A stretch of DNA of 64,000 bases. Source: Fluviispira multicolorata (GTDB taxonomy: Bacteria; Bdellovibrionota_B; Oligoflexia; Silvanigrellales; Silvanigrellaceae). Under the pieces are notes generated by a model. That model did no database searches, had not been told where the DNA came from, and was given only the letters and a program-made list of their open reading frames with translations. Location: positions 434,001 to 498,000 of the forward strand of contig NZ_WFLN01000004.1 of assembly GCF_009208585.1 (NCBI RefSeq), written 5' to 3'. Made by a program: the position numbers and the translations under genes. Positions 1 to 9,079 of the stretch are shown piece by piece. The stretch's first letter is position 1. Each line of letters begins with the position of its first letter.

Positions 1-1
1 G

Positions 2-1579
2 TTGCTTTTTTCTTTATCAGGGGACATTTATTTTGATTTAGATATTTTGAGGTGGGCAAGAAGATCTTATTCGTGGGCCGAACTAAATGATAAAAATTTT
101 GTTGAAAAAGTTCCGAGCTCATTATTTTTTGGAGCTGAAAGTGCTTATTGGCTTGGTCAATATGATATTGCAAAAAGAGGTTTTGAGAGATTTGTAAAGT
201 CAGTGGGTGATCCAGAGTTTGGCCCTTGGGCTCGTTTGAGGTTAGCTGAAATTTCTGAATTGAATAAAGATTCTGATACGGCTCGAACAATTTATGAAGT
301 GATTTTAAAAAACTTTGATCGTCATCCCGCTTCGGAAGATGCTCAAGTTAGGCTTTTTTGTTTATATGAAAAAAAGTTAACCCCAAATGTAAAAAAAGTA
401 GAATACAAAAAAGTTTTAGAAAAAATTAAAAATGGGCGTGATGTTTTAAAGAAACAGGCAAAAGCTTGTTTATTACGATCTGATCTTGTCGATATGAGTG
501 AAAAATCAAAAGAAGAAAAGAAAAAAAATGTTGTGCAAAAAGCAAATGATCAAAAAGAAAAAATTGATGTGTATCGCAAAGAATTTCCTGAGAGCGAATT
601 TTTAGTGCTTTTTTCTCATAGATTAAAAGAACTTGAACTTGCAGAAGGCACTTTATTAGCTTCAGAAAATAAATGTAAAGAGTTAATAGAATATTATAAT
701 AAAAATAGGAAAGAATTGATTTCTTTAGAAAAACATAATCATAATTATGTCGCAGGTTTAAAATGGGATGATAAAGATAAAGTTAAGTTGTTACGTTGCA
801 GCGCATTCTTAAGTGATATGAAAATGTGGAAAGAAATGAGAAAGACAAATATCGGAAAAGACGGAAAAGAAATGCATGAAATATTTTACAGTTTAACAAC
901 ACATCCTTCTGTTGAAAAGGCAATAGAAGGTTATCATTTATTAAAATCTAAAAGTCAGGAGTGGGGAAATAAAGTAAAATTGTATGAAGGTTCTGCATTT
1001 GAAATGACAGAACGAGAAGATTTTTGGGAATTATTAACTTTACAGAGACTTTTAAAATATGAGTTTGTTTCTAAAGTTTCAGTAAAAAATTTATTGAATA
1101 CAGTGATTTCAAGAGATCTTTTAAGTAAGCCGGACAAAATTTTTGAGACACAAGTTTTTTGTAATTGGATGCTTAGGATGAAAGATCAACTAAACGACAG
1201 TGAATGGGATACTATTGCTTCGGCAAAAACATCAGAACAGTGGTTAAAACTTGAATTTAATGAAAAAGATCAAAAAAGTCATTTGTGTGACACAGCCTTT
1301 GCTAAGGCACTTTTAGCAGTCACATTGACACGTCCAAGCACTTTTCGTGACAAATCAGTACTTTTACCGTATCTTGAAAAAAAAGGAATTTCAAATGGTT
1401 CAGAAGAGTGGCTACGCTATGCTCAGCGTCTTGAAAGGGAAAGAAGCTCTCAAGATCTTGAAGTTCAGGGAATTTATACGAAACTTGCCAAAGATGCAAA
1501 AGAGAAACTTATAAAAGAATCTGCCCATGCTTGGATAAAGAAGAATATCGACAAAGAAGCCGATAAATTATTGTGGTAG
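2..1579 (+). CDS. TPR-repeat protein, 5' end outside window
   Basis: Long open frame that runs in from the left edge; the TTG at base 2 is not a credible start, so the N-terminus and any signal peptide are missing. Roughly residues 40-125 show helical tetratricopeptide-type repeats (Ala at the small positions, a Gly-Gln-Tyr turn, then pairs of amphipathic helices). This is followed by a very Lys/Glu-rich stretch (about 125-200) that should be helical or coiled coil. The rest is helical with no catalytic motif I recognise. TPR proteins usually act as binding scaffolds. The next gene starts about 30 bp downstream on the same strand, so the two are probably co-transcribed. Function unknown. Confidence 0.6.
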   Translation: MLFSLSGDIYFDLDILRWARRSYSWAELNDKNFVEKVPSSLFFGAESAYWLGQYDIAKRGFERFVKSVGDPEFGPWARLRLAEISELNKDSDTARTIYEVILKNFDRHPASEDAQVRLFCLYEKKLTPNVKKVEYKKVLEKIKNGRDVLKKQAKACLLRSDLVDMSEKSKEEKKKNVVQKANDQKEKIDVYRKEFPESEFLVLFSHRLKELELAEGTLLASENKCKELIEYYNKNRKELISLEKHNHNYVAGLKWDDKDKVKLLRCSAFLSDMKMWKEMRKTNIGKDGKEMHEIFYSLTTHPSVEKAIEGYHLLKSKSQEWGNKVKLYEGSAFEMTEREDFWELLTLQRLLKYEFVSKVSVKNLLNTVISRDLLSKPDKIFETQVFCNWMLRMKDQLNDSEWDTIASAKTSEQWLKLEFNEKDQKSHLCDTAFAKALLAVTLTRPSTFRDKSVLLPYLEKKGISNGSEEWLRYAQRLERERSSQDLEVQGIYTKLAKDAKEKLIKESAHAWIKKNIDKEADKLLW

Positions 1580-1610
1580 AATTGTAAGAGTGAAGCCAAA
1601 AGAGGTGTTT

Positions 1611-1913
1611 ATGAATAACGTCGTAAATTTATCTCATAAAAAGATAGAGATTGAAAAGAAAAGAGAAAGAGAAAAGCTCAATAAACCTGATGCTTTGACG
1701 ATTAAACTTTGGCGTCTTTCTATGGAAATTGATGATTTGATTAAAAAAGGCGTTCTTGATGACTCTTTGCCGCCAGATGAAATTGCGGCAATAATTGCTC
1801 ACAGACTCGGAACTTTAATCTCTTGCTCTGAAAAGTCAGTTGAACTCTCTGAATTTTGTTGTCATATTATTGAAAGAATGAATTCTAGCCGCGTAACAGG
1901 TGAACCTGCATGA
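1611..1913 (+). CDS. small hypothetical protein, 100 aa
   Basis: I start it at the ATG at 1611 because AGAGGTG lies just upstream (about 1601-1607); an in-frame GTG at 1590 has no such site. The first 30 residues are strongly basic and charged (KKIEIEKKREREK), followed by helical segments with several cysteines near the C-terminus. It is not a family I recognise. Its stop overlaps the start of the STAS-like gene by 4 bp (ATGA), which implies translational coupling and a shared job with that protein. Confidence 0.6.
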   Translation: MNNVVNLSHKKIEIEKKREREKLNKPDALTIKLWRLSMEIDDLIKKGVLDDSLPPDEIAAIIAHRLGTLISCSEKSVELSEFCCHIIERMNSSRVTGEPA

Positions 1914-2404
1914 CTTCCGAATTATCGATAAAATGGAAAAGAGATGATTATGTCTCGATAGCAGGCATTATAGATGAAAATGCAAATTTTAGTGATTTAA
2001 CCAATAGAAAAACTGATATTCTTTATATCGATCTTAAAGATGTGGCACGTATCAATAGCAGTGGAGTGAGAAAATGGGTCAATGCTATTGAAATGCTTAA
2101 AGAAGTTGAACTCCATTATATCAACTGTGCTTGTTCCGTTGTCGATCAACTTTCTATGGTGCCTGAATTTATAGGAAGAAAATGCACTGTGGAATCTTTT
2201 GATGCTGAATATGCTTGTGAAACATGTAATAACACACAAATTTTTACACTTGTTGTGGGGTATGACATTGAACCAGGTCTGACTAAATATTTAGATGGTC
2301 CTGAAAAGTTTTGTCAAAAATGTAAAAATAGACTCGAATTTAATCACAATCCTGATAGTTATTTATTTTTCCTAAGTAAGCTTTCAAAAAAGAGAAAAAA
2401 ATAA
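1910..2404 (+). CDS. STAS-like domain protein with C-terminal CxxC pair
   Basis: Residues about 5-90 look like a STAS/anti-anti-sigma fold: alternating short strands, a YIDLKDVARINSSGVRKW segment (residues 39-56) equivalent to the phospho-acceptor loop, with Ser50/Ser51 before Gly52, and then a helix. The second half carries CETC (103-106) and CQKC (135-138), a likely zinc-binding ribbon, and a basic tail. STAS proteins act in sigma-factor partner switching or as adaptor modules. No cognate kinase or phosphatase is visible nearby. It overlaps the 100-aa gene by 4 bp. The family call is by fold pattern only. Confidence 0.55.
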   Translation: MTSELSIKWKRDDYVSIAGIIDENANFSDLTNRKTDILYIDLKDVARINSSGVRKWVNAIEMLKEVELHYINCACSVVDQLSMVPEFIGRKCTVESFDAEYACETCNNTQIFTLVVGYDIEPGLTKYLDGPEKFCQKCKNRLEFNHNPDSYLFFLSKLSKKRKK

Positions 2405-2487
2405 CATTTCAACTATTCTTGTCACTCACCAACTCACAAGTTATATCTAAACTTTCAGAGAGGTCTATTACTGTGTGAGGGACAAAA

Positions 2488-3687
2488 ATGAAAATCAATG
2501 AATTAAATTCATGGCTACTTACTCTAAAACCTTTTGCATTAACAAAAAATGATGAAATTAAAGAAAAGCTAACATCTCAAGGTATTGAAGTTTTTGACTT
2601 CACTTTAGGAGATCCTAAAGAACCCACACCCTCTTTTATTAAACAGGCTCTTATAAGCGGCATCACTGATGTCAGTCAATATCCACAAAATCCTGGTTCC
2701 CCTGAGCTCAGAAGGGCATGTGTTGCTTGGGCAAAGAAAAGACTTAATGTAGATGTGAACTGTCAAACTGAAGTAATTTCTTCAAATGGCAGTAAAGAAG
2801 CTGTTTTTCATATCCCTCAACTGCTCTTAAATTCTTCAAGTCAAAGAAGAATGGTCATTTTTCCTGAACCAGGTTATCCAGTTTATAGGGCAGGAACAAT
2901 TTTAGCGGGTGGAATTCCATATGAAAATCCACTTAAAGCTGAAAAAAACTATGTTTTTGATCCAACTGAAATACCAGAAGAACTTTTACCGCAAATCGCT
3001 GCTATTTGGTTATGCTATCCTCATAATCCAACGGGTGCGACTATCACACACTTAGAAATGGAAAAAATATACAGTTGGGCGTTAAAGCATGACATCATTA
3101 TACTTTCAGATGAATGCTATATGGACATGTTTTATGATGGAAAAACCATTCCAACCTCGTTTCTAGAAATTTCTAAGAGCAATCAATTTAAAAATGTTCT
3201 TTCCTTTTTTTCTTTAAGCAAGAGAAGTGGAATGACCGGATATCGTTCAGGTTTTGTTGCTGGACAAGCCGAGCTCATAGGCCTTTTCGCAAAATATAGA
3301 TTAAATGTGGGGCTTGGTACTCCCGACTTTGTTCAAAAAGCTGCAATAGCTGCTTGGGGAGATACCGAACATGTGCTTGAAAGAAATAGAATTTTCTCAA
3401 GCAAAAGAAAATCTGTCGATAAGTTTTTTAAAAAAAATAGCATCAAGGTGCTTCCCAGCAATGCCACTTTTTATGTTTGGGGAGAAATTCCTGAAAGTTA
3501 TCAATCAGGAGTGGATTTCATCAATACACTTTTGAGTTTGACTGGAATAATGGCAACTCCTGGGAATGCATTTGGAAACTCATGTGACCGAAATTTTAGA
3601 ATGGCTCTTGTGCCAACAGTAGAAAAAATAAATGAATGCCTTAATATATGGCAAACAAAAATAGACTCTGGAGAATTTAAGTTATGA
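2488..3687 (+). CDS. dapC: succinyldiaminopimelate transaminase (class I/II aminotransferase)
   Basis: A 399-residue fold-type I PLP enzyme expected to convert N-succinyl-L-2-amino-6-oxopimelate to N-succinyl-L,L-diaminopimelate using glutamate, in lysine and peptidoglycan-precursor synthesis. Visible signatures are the LGDP substrate loop (40-43), the CYPHNPTGA segment (176-184), SDECY (207-211) and the PLP lysine in SLSKRSG (Lys245). GAGGGAC upstream supports the ATG at 2488. The substrate call rests on immediate coupling to dapD: the start codon of dapD overlaps this stop by 4 bp. A general aromatic or aspartate aminotransferase role cannot be excluded from sequence alone. Confidence 0.8.
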   Translation: MKINELNSWLLTLKPFALTKNDEIKEKLTSQGIEVFDFTLGDPKEPTPSFIKQALISGITDVSQYPQNPGSPELRRACVAWAKKRLNVDVNCQTEVISSNGSKEAVFHIPQLLLNSSSQRRMVIFPEPGYPVYRAGTILAGGIPYENPLKAEKNYVFDPTEIPEELLPQIAAIWLCYPHNPTGATITHLEMEKIYSWALKHDIIILSDECYMDMFYDGKTIPTSFLEISKSNQFKNVLSFFSLSKRSGMTGYRSGFVAGQAELIGLFAKYRLNVGLGTPDFVQKAAIAAWGDTEHVLERNRIFSSKRKSVDKFFKKNSIKVLPSNATFYVWGEIPESYQSGVDFINTLLSLTGIMATPGNAFGNSCDRNFRMALVPTVEKINECLNIWQTKIDSGEFKL

Positions 3688-4610
3688 ATCAATTGAATGA
3701 TTTAGAATTAAAGCAATTAAAATCTTTAATTTCAAAATCTTATGGAAATTGGGAAAGTCTTAAAAACAAAGAGCTACAGGAAGCCGTTACGATCTGTCTA
3801 AGACATATTGAAAAAGGTTTCCTTCGTGTTGTATCCCCAAAAGGTATGCAAGCAAATTGTTTTGAACAAGAAATGATTCATTTACAAGAATGGGAAGTAC
3901 ATTCTTGGGTTAAGCAAAGCATTTTAATGGCAATGCGTTTGAGAACTGCAGAAACATTTCATTTTAAATTTGATACTCCTTTGAATTTAGATACTTATAG
4001 TAGAGTTCATGCAGGTTTAATCAGTTATCATGATAAATTTGATGTGAGAAATGATCTTGCAACATATGGTGTCCGTTCGGCCCATGGTTCAATAGTTCGT
4101 GAAGGAGCTTATGTTTCTCAAGGAGTTATACTCATGCCGAGTTTTGTAAATATTGGTGCATGGATTGGTTCAGGAACAATGATTGACACTTGGGCAACTG
4201 CAGGAAGCTGTACACAAATTGGTAAAAATGTGCATATTGCAGGCGGTGTTGGAATTGGGGGCGTGCTTGAACCAGAAAATGCACGTCCTGTCCTTATTGG
4301 TGACAATGCATTTTTGGGCAGTCGTGTGGTTGTTGTGGAGGGTTCTGTCGTGAGCGAAGGTGCTGTGCTTGGTGCAAATGTATGCTTAACATCTTCAACT
4401 CCTATTTATGATATGACAACCCCAGATAAAAAAGAATACCGTGGATATGTTCCACCAAATGCAGTTGTAGCTGCTGGAACAAGAATAAAATCATTTCCAG
4501 GTGGAGATATTCCGTTACAGTGTGCTTATATTATTGCGTATAGAAACCAAAAAACAGATGTGAAAGTAAGTTTAAATGATATTTTAAGAGAAACGGGAAT
4601 TCCAATTTAA
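3684..4610 (+). CDS. dapD: 2,3,4,5-tetrahydropyridine-2,6-dicarboxylate N-succinyltransferase
   Basis: Transfers succinyl from succinyl-CoA to tetrahydrodipicolinate, the committed step of the succinylase branch of diaminopimelate synthesis, in the cytoplasm as a trimer. The N-terminal third is helical. From about residue 120 the hexapeptide repeats of a left-handed beta helix are obvious (VLMPSFVNIGAWIGSGTMID, then the CTQIGKNVHIAGGVGIGGV stretch). The DapD signature GGVLEPENARPVLIGD follows. At 308 aa it is longer than the roughly 274-aa enterobacterial enzyme, mainly at the N-terminus. It is translationally coupled to dapC and converges on the ABC operon with only 4 bp between stops and no obvious terminator hairpin. 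Confidence 0.93.
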   Translation: MNQLNDLELKQLKSLISKSYGNWESLKNKELQEAVTICLRHIEKGFLRVVSPKGMQANCFEQEMIHLQEWEVHSWVKQSILMAMRLRTAETFHFKFDTPLNLDTYSRVHAGLISYHDKFDVRNDLATYGVRSAHGSIVREGAYVSQGVILMPSFVNIGAWIGSGTMIDTWATAGSCTQIGKNVHIAGGVGIGGVLEPENARPVLIGDNAFLGSRVVVVEGSVVSEGAVLGANVCLTSSTPIYDMTTPDKKEYRGYVPPNAVVAAGTRIKSFPGGDIPLQCAYIIAYRNQKTDVKVSLNDILRETGIPI

Positions 4611-4614
4611 ATTA

Positions 4615-5316
4615 TTAAATTACTTTTTTCCAAGATAAACTTTTTTCTAACCATCTGCTTAAACTTGTAAAAATAAAACAAATTATAAAATATATAAAAG
4701 CCAAGAATATAAATATTTCAGCAGAATGAATTTGTGTTCGATTATTTATTTGCATTGCAACTTGGGTGATTTCAGACACACCAACAATGTATCCAAGAGA
4801 GGTATCTTTAATTAAAGAAACAAACTGATTCACAAAAGATGGAATCATGTTACGTAAACCTTGCGGTAAAATAATGTAACGCATACTTTGCCAGTAAGTA
4901 AGCCCAGTAGAAATAGATGCTTCGGTTTGTCCCCTTGGAATACTGGCAATGCCAGCAATAACAATTTGTGAAATGTAACACGAAGTAAAAATACTGAGAG
5001 CGCATATGACAGTGGTATTTTCAGGAATCTTTCCTCCAGTAATCGAAGGTAGAATAAAAAACATCCAAAAAATAACCATAAGCAAGGGCATGGCACGAAC
5101 AATATTTACGATTGCTATGATGGGTAAGCTAATAAATTTATTTCTTGATATGCAAAGTAAACCAAGTATCAGTCCACCAAAAATAGAGAGTATGACAGAT
5201 ATGAATGCCAATATTAATGTGAGTGCCAGCCCACCTAGCGGGCCGTGCGGGTATCTGCCAATTAAAAGCTGTAAAAAATTATCTGAAATGACTGAAAAAT
5301 CAAAAATACTTTCCAT
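4615..5316 (-). CDS. polar amino-acid ABC transporter permease (GltK-like)
   Basis: Inner-membrane permease of the PAAT (His/Glu/Gln-M) family with about five hydrophobic helices and the cytoplasmic EAA loop (residues near 145: EASISTGLTYWQSMRYIILPQ). The loop contacts the ATPase. I chose the ATG at 5316 (MESIFDF) rather than a longer frame: AGGAACACC lies immediately upstream, and this start sits 1 bp after the stop of the preceding permease. NIVRAMPLLMVIFWMFF matches the conserved segment of GltK-type permeases. It is the last gene of the four-gene operon and presumably forms a heterodimer with the neighbouring permease. Confidence 0.85.
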   Translation of the reverse strand: MESIFDFSVISDNFLQLLIGRYPHGPLGGLALTLILAFISVILSIFGGLILGLLCISRNKFISLPIIAIVNIVRAMPLLMVIFWMFFILPSITGGKIPENTTVICALSIFTSCYISQIVIAGIASIPRGQTEASISTGLTYWQSMRYIILPQGLRNMIPSFVNQFVSLIKDTSLGYIVGVSEITQVAMQINNRTQIHSAEIFIFLAFIYFIICFIFTSLSRWLEKSLSWKKVI

Positions 5317-5317
5317 T

Positions 5318-6031
5318 TTAAGGTGTTCCTTTTCCAAGTGGATTAAGAACTTTCTTGTCATACCAAGTCACTAGGATTGTAATTGAAAATGAAATGCAAA
5401 TATAAATAAAAGTTGCTGCAAAAAAGGCTTCAAAACTTTTAAATGCTTGGCTTTCAATTTGGCGCGCTTGATAAGTGAGTTCACCGACTCCAATAACCAT
5501 GGCCATTGAGGAGTTTTTTGTTAAGTTAAGAAACTGATTGATGAGTGGAGGAATTGTATGTCGCACTGCTTGAGGTAGAATAATATAATGCATGGAACGC
5601 AAATAAGAAAATCCACTGCTGCGTGATGCTTCCATTTGTTCTTTGGGAATAGCTGTAATTCCTGAGCGGATATCTTCTGCAATAAATGCAGATGTATAAA
5701 AGGTAAGAGCAATGACAGCAGCAACAAATTCAAAATTATATTGATTTAAAAAATCATTAATTGGTTTCGGTAAGATTTGATATGAGCCAAAGTACCAAAA
5801 AAAGAGTTGGACAATAAGAGGGGTGTTACGAAAGAACTCAAGGTAACACTGTGCAAACCAGCGGACTGGAGTAAAACTAGTCATACGCATAATTGCAATA
5901 TTTAGTCCCAAAAAAAATGCCAAAACGCATGATATACTTGATAGCTGAAGTGTTGTAATTAGACCTTCATAAAGCCATTCTGCATATTTTCCATGCAGAA
6001 CAACTGAGAGGTCAAATTGGGTTGCGGACAT
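5318..6031 (-). CDS. polar amino-acid ABC transporter permease (GltJ-like)
   Basis: Second membrane subunit of the importer, 237 aa, with a periplasmic N-terminal segment, about five transmembrane helices, the family sequence EFFRNTPLIVQLFFWYFG, and an EAA loop (EASRSSGFSYLRSMHYIILPQ, about 150-170). It lies between the solute-binding protein gene and the second permease with gaps of 31 and 1 bp. That is consistent with one transcript and a GltJK-like heterodimer for acidic or polar amino acids. The substrate is inferred from family resemblance. Confidence 0.85.
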   Translation of the reverse strand: MSATQFDLSVVLHGKYAEWLYEGLITTLQLSSISCVLAFFLGLNIAIMRMTSFTPVRWFAQCYLEFFRNTPLIVQLFFWYFGSYQILPKPINDFLNQYNFEFVAAVIALTFYTSAFIAEDIRSGITAIPKEQMEASRSSGFSYLRSMHYIILPQAVRHTIPPLINQFLNLTKNSSMAMVIGVGELTYQARQIESQAFKSFEAFFAATFIYICISFSITILVTWYDKKVLNPLGKGTP

Positions 6032-6062
6032 TTTTTTCTCCCAATTGGATCATTTGTTACCT

Positions 6063-6875
6063 TTATGGAACTATTTTAAAATCACGAACAAGGGGTACTT
6101 GAGATTTAGGGCCAAACCATTTAGTAAATGTTTCATTCGCTTTTCCATTTTTTTCCATTTCAAGTAGAGTTTGATTTACAATTTTAAGTAATTCTGGATT
6201 TTTCTTATTAACACCAACCCCATAAGGTTCTTTAGAAATATCAAATGAAGATAATTCAAAATCTTTCTTTTTAATTGATCTTGATAATATTCCTGCAAGA
6301 ATAGATTCATCGGTTGTAATTGCAAAAACTTTTTCTTGTTGCATAGCTAAATACGCTTGTGGATAATCATCATATGAAATTATTTTTGCATTTGGTAATT
6401 TAGCTGCAGCATTTTTCTCAGAAGTAGATCCTTTTGTTGTTCCTATTTTTTTATCATCTAAATCTTTTAAAGATTTTACAGAACCTTTTTTAACAATAAA
6501 TTTTTGTTTTGAAATGAAATAAGGATAGCTAAAATTAATCTCTTTTGCTCTTTCAGGAGTAATTGTCATTGTACATATTAATAAATCGACATTTTCTTCG
6601 CTCAATAAAGGAATTCTATTTGCTGAAGTCACAGCTTTGAGTTCAACTTTAACTCCTAGTTTTTTTCCTATTTCATTTGCAAAATCTATATCATACCCTT
6701 GCAATCTACGTGTTTTTTCATCAACAAAACCAAAAGGGTATAAAGAGTCTTTAACTCCAACTATAATTGAACCTTTTTTCTTAATTTCTGTAACATCGGC
6801 ATAAGATTGCTTTGTAAAAGATAAAAAAGTGAGAGTAGAAAGCGCCACTAAAAAAAATCGTCTATTGAGTTTCAT
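6063..6875 (-). CDS. periplasmic amino-acid-binding protein of the ABC importer
   Basis: 270 aa with a Sec signal peptide (MKLNRRFF, hydrophobic core, cleavage probably after SYA at residue 26). The mature part is a type-3 solute-binding fold: GSIIVGVKDSLYPFGFVDE, then LQGYDIDFANEIGKKLGVK, the NRIPLL and DLLICTMTITPERAKEINFS ligand-pocket region, and a hinge at GTTKGSTSE. Closest in feel to GltI/PEB1 (aspartate/glutamate). It delivers the ligand to the two permeases encoded downstream. The gap from the ATPase gene is only 13 bp. Confidence 0.88.
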   Translation of the reverse strand: MKLNRRFFLVALSTLTFLSFTKQSYADVTEIKKKGSIIVGVKDSLYPFGFVDEKTRRLQGYDIDFANEIGKKLGVKVELKAVTSANRIPLLSEENVDLLICTMTITPERAKEINFSYPYFISKQKFIVKKGSVKSLKDLDDKKIGTTKGSTSEKNAAAKLPNAKIISYDDYPQAYLAMQQEKVFAITTDESILAGILSRSIKKKDFELSSFDISKEPYGVGVNKKNPELLKIVNQTLLEMEKNGKANETFTKWFGPKSQVPLVRDFKIVP

Positions 6876-6888
6876 TTAATAATTCCTT

Positions 6889-7629
6889 TCATTCGGATTG
6901 CATTGGAGTGAGAACTTGTTTTAGAAATTTTTGTGCACGGTCAGATTTTGGATGATTAAAAAATTCTTCTGGAGAGGCTTCTTCAACAATGATGCCTTGA
7001 TCAATAAATATAACTCGATCCGCAACTTCTCGTGCAAATCCCATTTCGTGAGTAACAACCATCATTGTTATATCTCCGCTGGCTAAATCTTTCATGACTT
7101 TTAATACTTCACCAATCATTTCAGGATCGAGTGCAGAAGTAGGTTCATCAAAAAGCATAATTTTGGGCTGCATAGCAAGGCCTCTAGCAATTGCAACACG
7201 TTGTTGTTGGCCACCAGAAAGCTGTGAAGGATGTGAAGATTTTTTATTTTCCATTCCTACTTTTGCTAATAGTTCCATAGCAAATTTTTCGGCTTCTTTT
7301 TTTGCAATTCCTTTAACTTTGCGTGGTGCTAAAGTGATATTATCAAGAACATTTAAGTGTGGATATAAATTAAATTGTTGGAAAACAAAGCCAACTTCGG
7401 TGCGAAGTTTATTGATATTTGTTTTGGAATCTGAAACATTTACTCCATCGACAGAAAGTATTCCTTCACTTATTGGTTCGAGTGAGTTTACCGTGCGAAT
7501 GAGAGTTGATTTACCCGAACCTGAAGGTCCACAGACAACGACAACTTCTCCTTTTTTTACAAAAAGATCAATGTTGTTTAAGACGTGGAGCTTTTTAAAC
7601 CATTTATGAACACCTTTAAACTCGATCAT
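6889..7629 (-). CDS. amino-acid ABC transporter ATP-binding protein (GltL/GlnQ-like)
   Basis: 246-aa cytoplasmic ATPase that powers the importer. Walker A is GPSGSGKST (about 34-42), the Q-loop lies in [11 protein letters not shown], the ABC signature is [16 protein letters not shown], Walker B is [14 protein letters not shown], and the switch histidine is in [18 protein letters not shown] is typical of PAAT ATPases. It is the first gene of the minus-strand operon. The 67-bp gap upstream is shared with the divergent helicase gene and must hold both promoters. Confidence 0.93.
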   Translation of the reverse strand: MIEFKGVHKWFKKLHVLNNIDLFVKKGEVVVVCGPSGSGKSTLIRTVNSLEPISEGILSVDGVNVSDSKTNINKLRTEVGFVFQQFNLYPHLNVLDNITLAPRKVKGIAKKEAEKFAMELLAKVGMENKKSSHPSQLSGGQQQRVAIARGLAMQPKIMLFDEPTSALDPEMIGEVLKVMKDLASGDITMMVVTHEMGFAREVADRVIFIDQGIIVEEASPEEFFNHPKSDRAQKFLKQVLTPMQSE

Positions 7630-7696
7630 AAGATCTGCCTTTTTGAAAGATTATTACTTTTATGTACATTAACACATCTTACTAGGAGGATATGTC

Positions 7697-9079
7697 TTGC
7701 TTGAAATTTTTTTTGACAAAGGAACGTTGATAGCTGAACAATGCATTAGTCAATTTAGCAAAAATTTTAAATTTTTCAAGTGGGACGAACGAGTTCAAAA
7801 ATATCGAGCACCTGCATTTTACTATCGAGAATTTATTTTATCCTTGCGAGAGAAAAAGATCTCTTATATCGATCATGCAAAAGATTTTTTACCTTGCACA
7901 TTTTTTTTACAAGAAAAGATTATTCCCAGATATTACCAACAACATGCGCTAGAGAGTTGGTACGAGAAAGGAGCAAAGGGTGTTGTTACCTTACCAACTG
8001 GTGCTGGAAAAACAATATTAGCAATTTTAGCTATAGAAAGAATTGGTAGGCCTACATTGATTCACGTTCCTACAATTGATCTCATGCAGCAGTGGTACCA
8101 AGTTTTAAAACGCTATTTTAATATAGAAATAGGTTTGTTAGGAGGTGGTTACCATAATTTAAGTACCATAACCGTATCAACTTATGACTCTGCACTCTTG
8201 CATGTTCCTTTTAAAGGAAATAAATTTGGTTTCCTTATCTTTGATGAATGTCATCACTTACCTGGAGAACAGTTACAATATACAGCAATAAGCTCCGTTG
8301 CTCCATTTCGATTAGGATTAACTGCAACTCCTGAGCGATCAGATGGAAAGGAAGAGCTACTTTATAAAATATGTGGACCAATTTGCTTTCAAACAGATAT
8401 TCGAGATCTAGAAGGTGTAACTTTAGCACCCTATGATATTGTTACAAAAGAAATTGCTATGACAGAAGAAGAACAGTTACTTTATGCTGAGAACAGAAGA
8501 AAATATCTTGATTTTGTTAGAGCTAAAAATATTCAATTTTCACATAACAATGGCTGGCAAACTTTCTTGCGGGTAGCACATCAAAGTAAAGAAGGAAAAG
8601 AAGCATTTCAGGCTTATTTAAAACAAAAAAAATTGGCTCAAGCTTCTTCAAATAAAGAGAACTCGGTTTGGGAAATTTTATGTCAACATAGAGCAGATCG
8701 CATTTTAATTTTTACCCAAGATAACGAAACTGCCTATCATTTAGGATCAAAATTTCTTCTACCTGTCATTACCCATCATACAAAAGTAAAAGAGCGTGAA
8801 AGTTTTCTATCTGCTTTCAGAAGCGGAAAATTTAATATTCTTGTTACTTCTAAAGTCTTAAATGAGGGTGTTGATGTCCCTGATGCAAATATTGCAATTG
8901 TTGTTTCTGGAAGTGGAACTGTGCGTGAACATGTTCAAAGGCTTGGAAGAATATTAAGAGCTAAAGAAGGAAAAAAAGCAATTCTCTATGAATTGATCTC
9001 TGAAGGCACCAGCGAATATTTTGTCAATCAAAGAAGGAAACAGCACAGTGCTTACGAAAAAAGAACTGCTTCTATTTAA
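7697..9079 (+). CDS. XPB/Rad25-type SF2 DNA helicase
   Basis: 460 aa. An N-terminal domain (1-75) resembles the damage-recognition-like module of archaeal XPB. Next come motif I LPTGAGKT (99-106), motif II DECHH (183-187), motif III with TATPERSDG (209-217, a variant of the XPB RED motif), a thumb-like insertion (about 250-320), and the second RecA domain. That domain carries TSKVLNEGVDVPDAN and HVQRLGRILRAKEGKKAILYEL. The start is a TTG at 7697 with AGGAGGA 6 bp upstream (7684-7690); the ATG at 7692 is out of frame and stops quickly. The next gene begins inside its 3' end and encodes a Bax1-like nuclease, the known archaeal XPB partner. A repair or DNA-unwinding role is inferred. Confidence 0.85.
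   Translation: MLEIFFDKGTLIAEQCISQFSKNFKFFKWDERVQKYRAPAFYYREFILSLREKKISYIDHAKDFLPCTFFLQEKIIPRYYQQHALESWYEKGAKGVVTLPTGAGKTILAILAIERIGRPTLIHVPTIDLMQQWYQVLKRYFNIEIGLLGGGYHNLSTITVSTYDSALLHVPFKGNKFGFLIFDECHHLPGEQLQYTAISSVAPFRLGLTATPERSDGKEELLYKICGPICFQTDIRDLEGVTLAPYDIVTKEIAMTEEEQLLYAENRRKYLDFVRAKNIQFSHNNGWQTFLRVAHQSKEGKEAFQAYLKQKKLAQASSNKENSVWEILCQHRADRILIFTQDNETAYHLGSKFLLPVITHHTKVKERESFLSAFRSGKFNILVTSKVLNEGVDVPDANIAIVVSGSGTVREHVQRLGRILRAKEGKKAILYELISEGTSEYFVNQRRKQHSAYEKRTASI

Noticed and set aside
7094..7609. 171-codon frame antisense to the ABC ATPase gene
   Set aside because: Complement of a highly conserved ATPase; Ser/Pro-rich translation without motifs.
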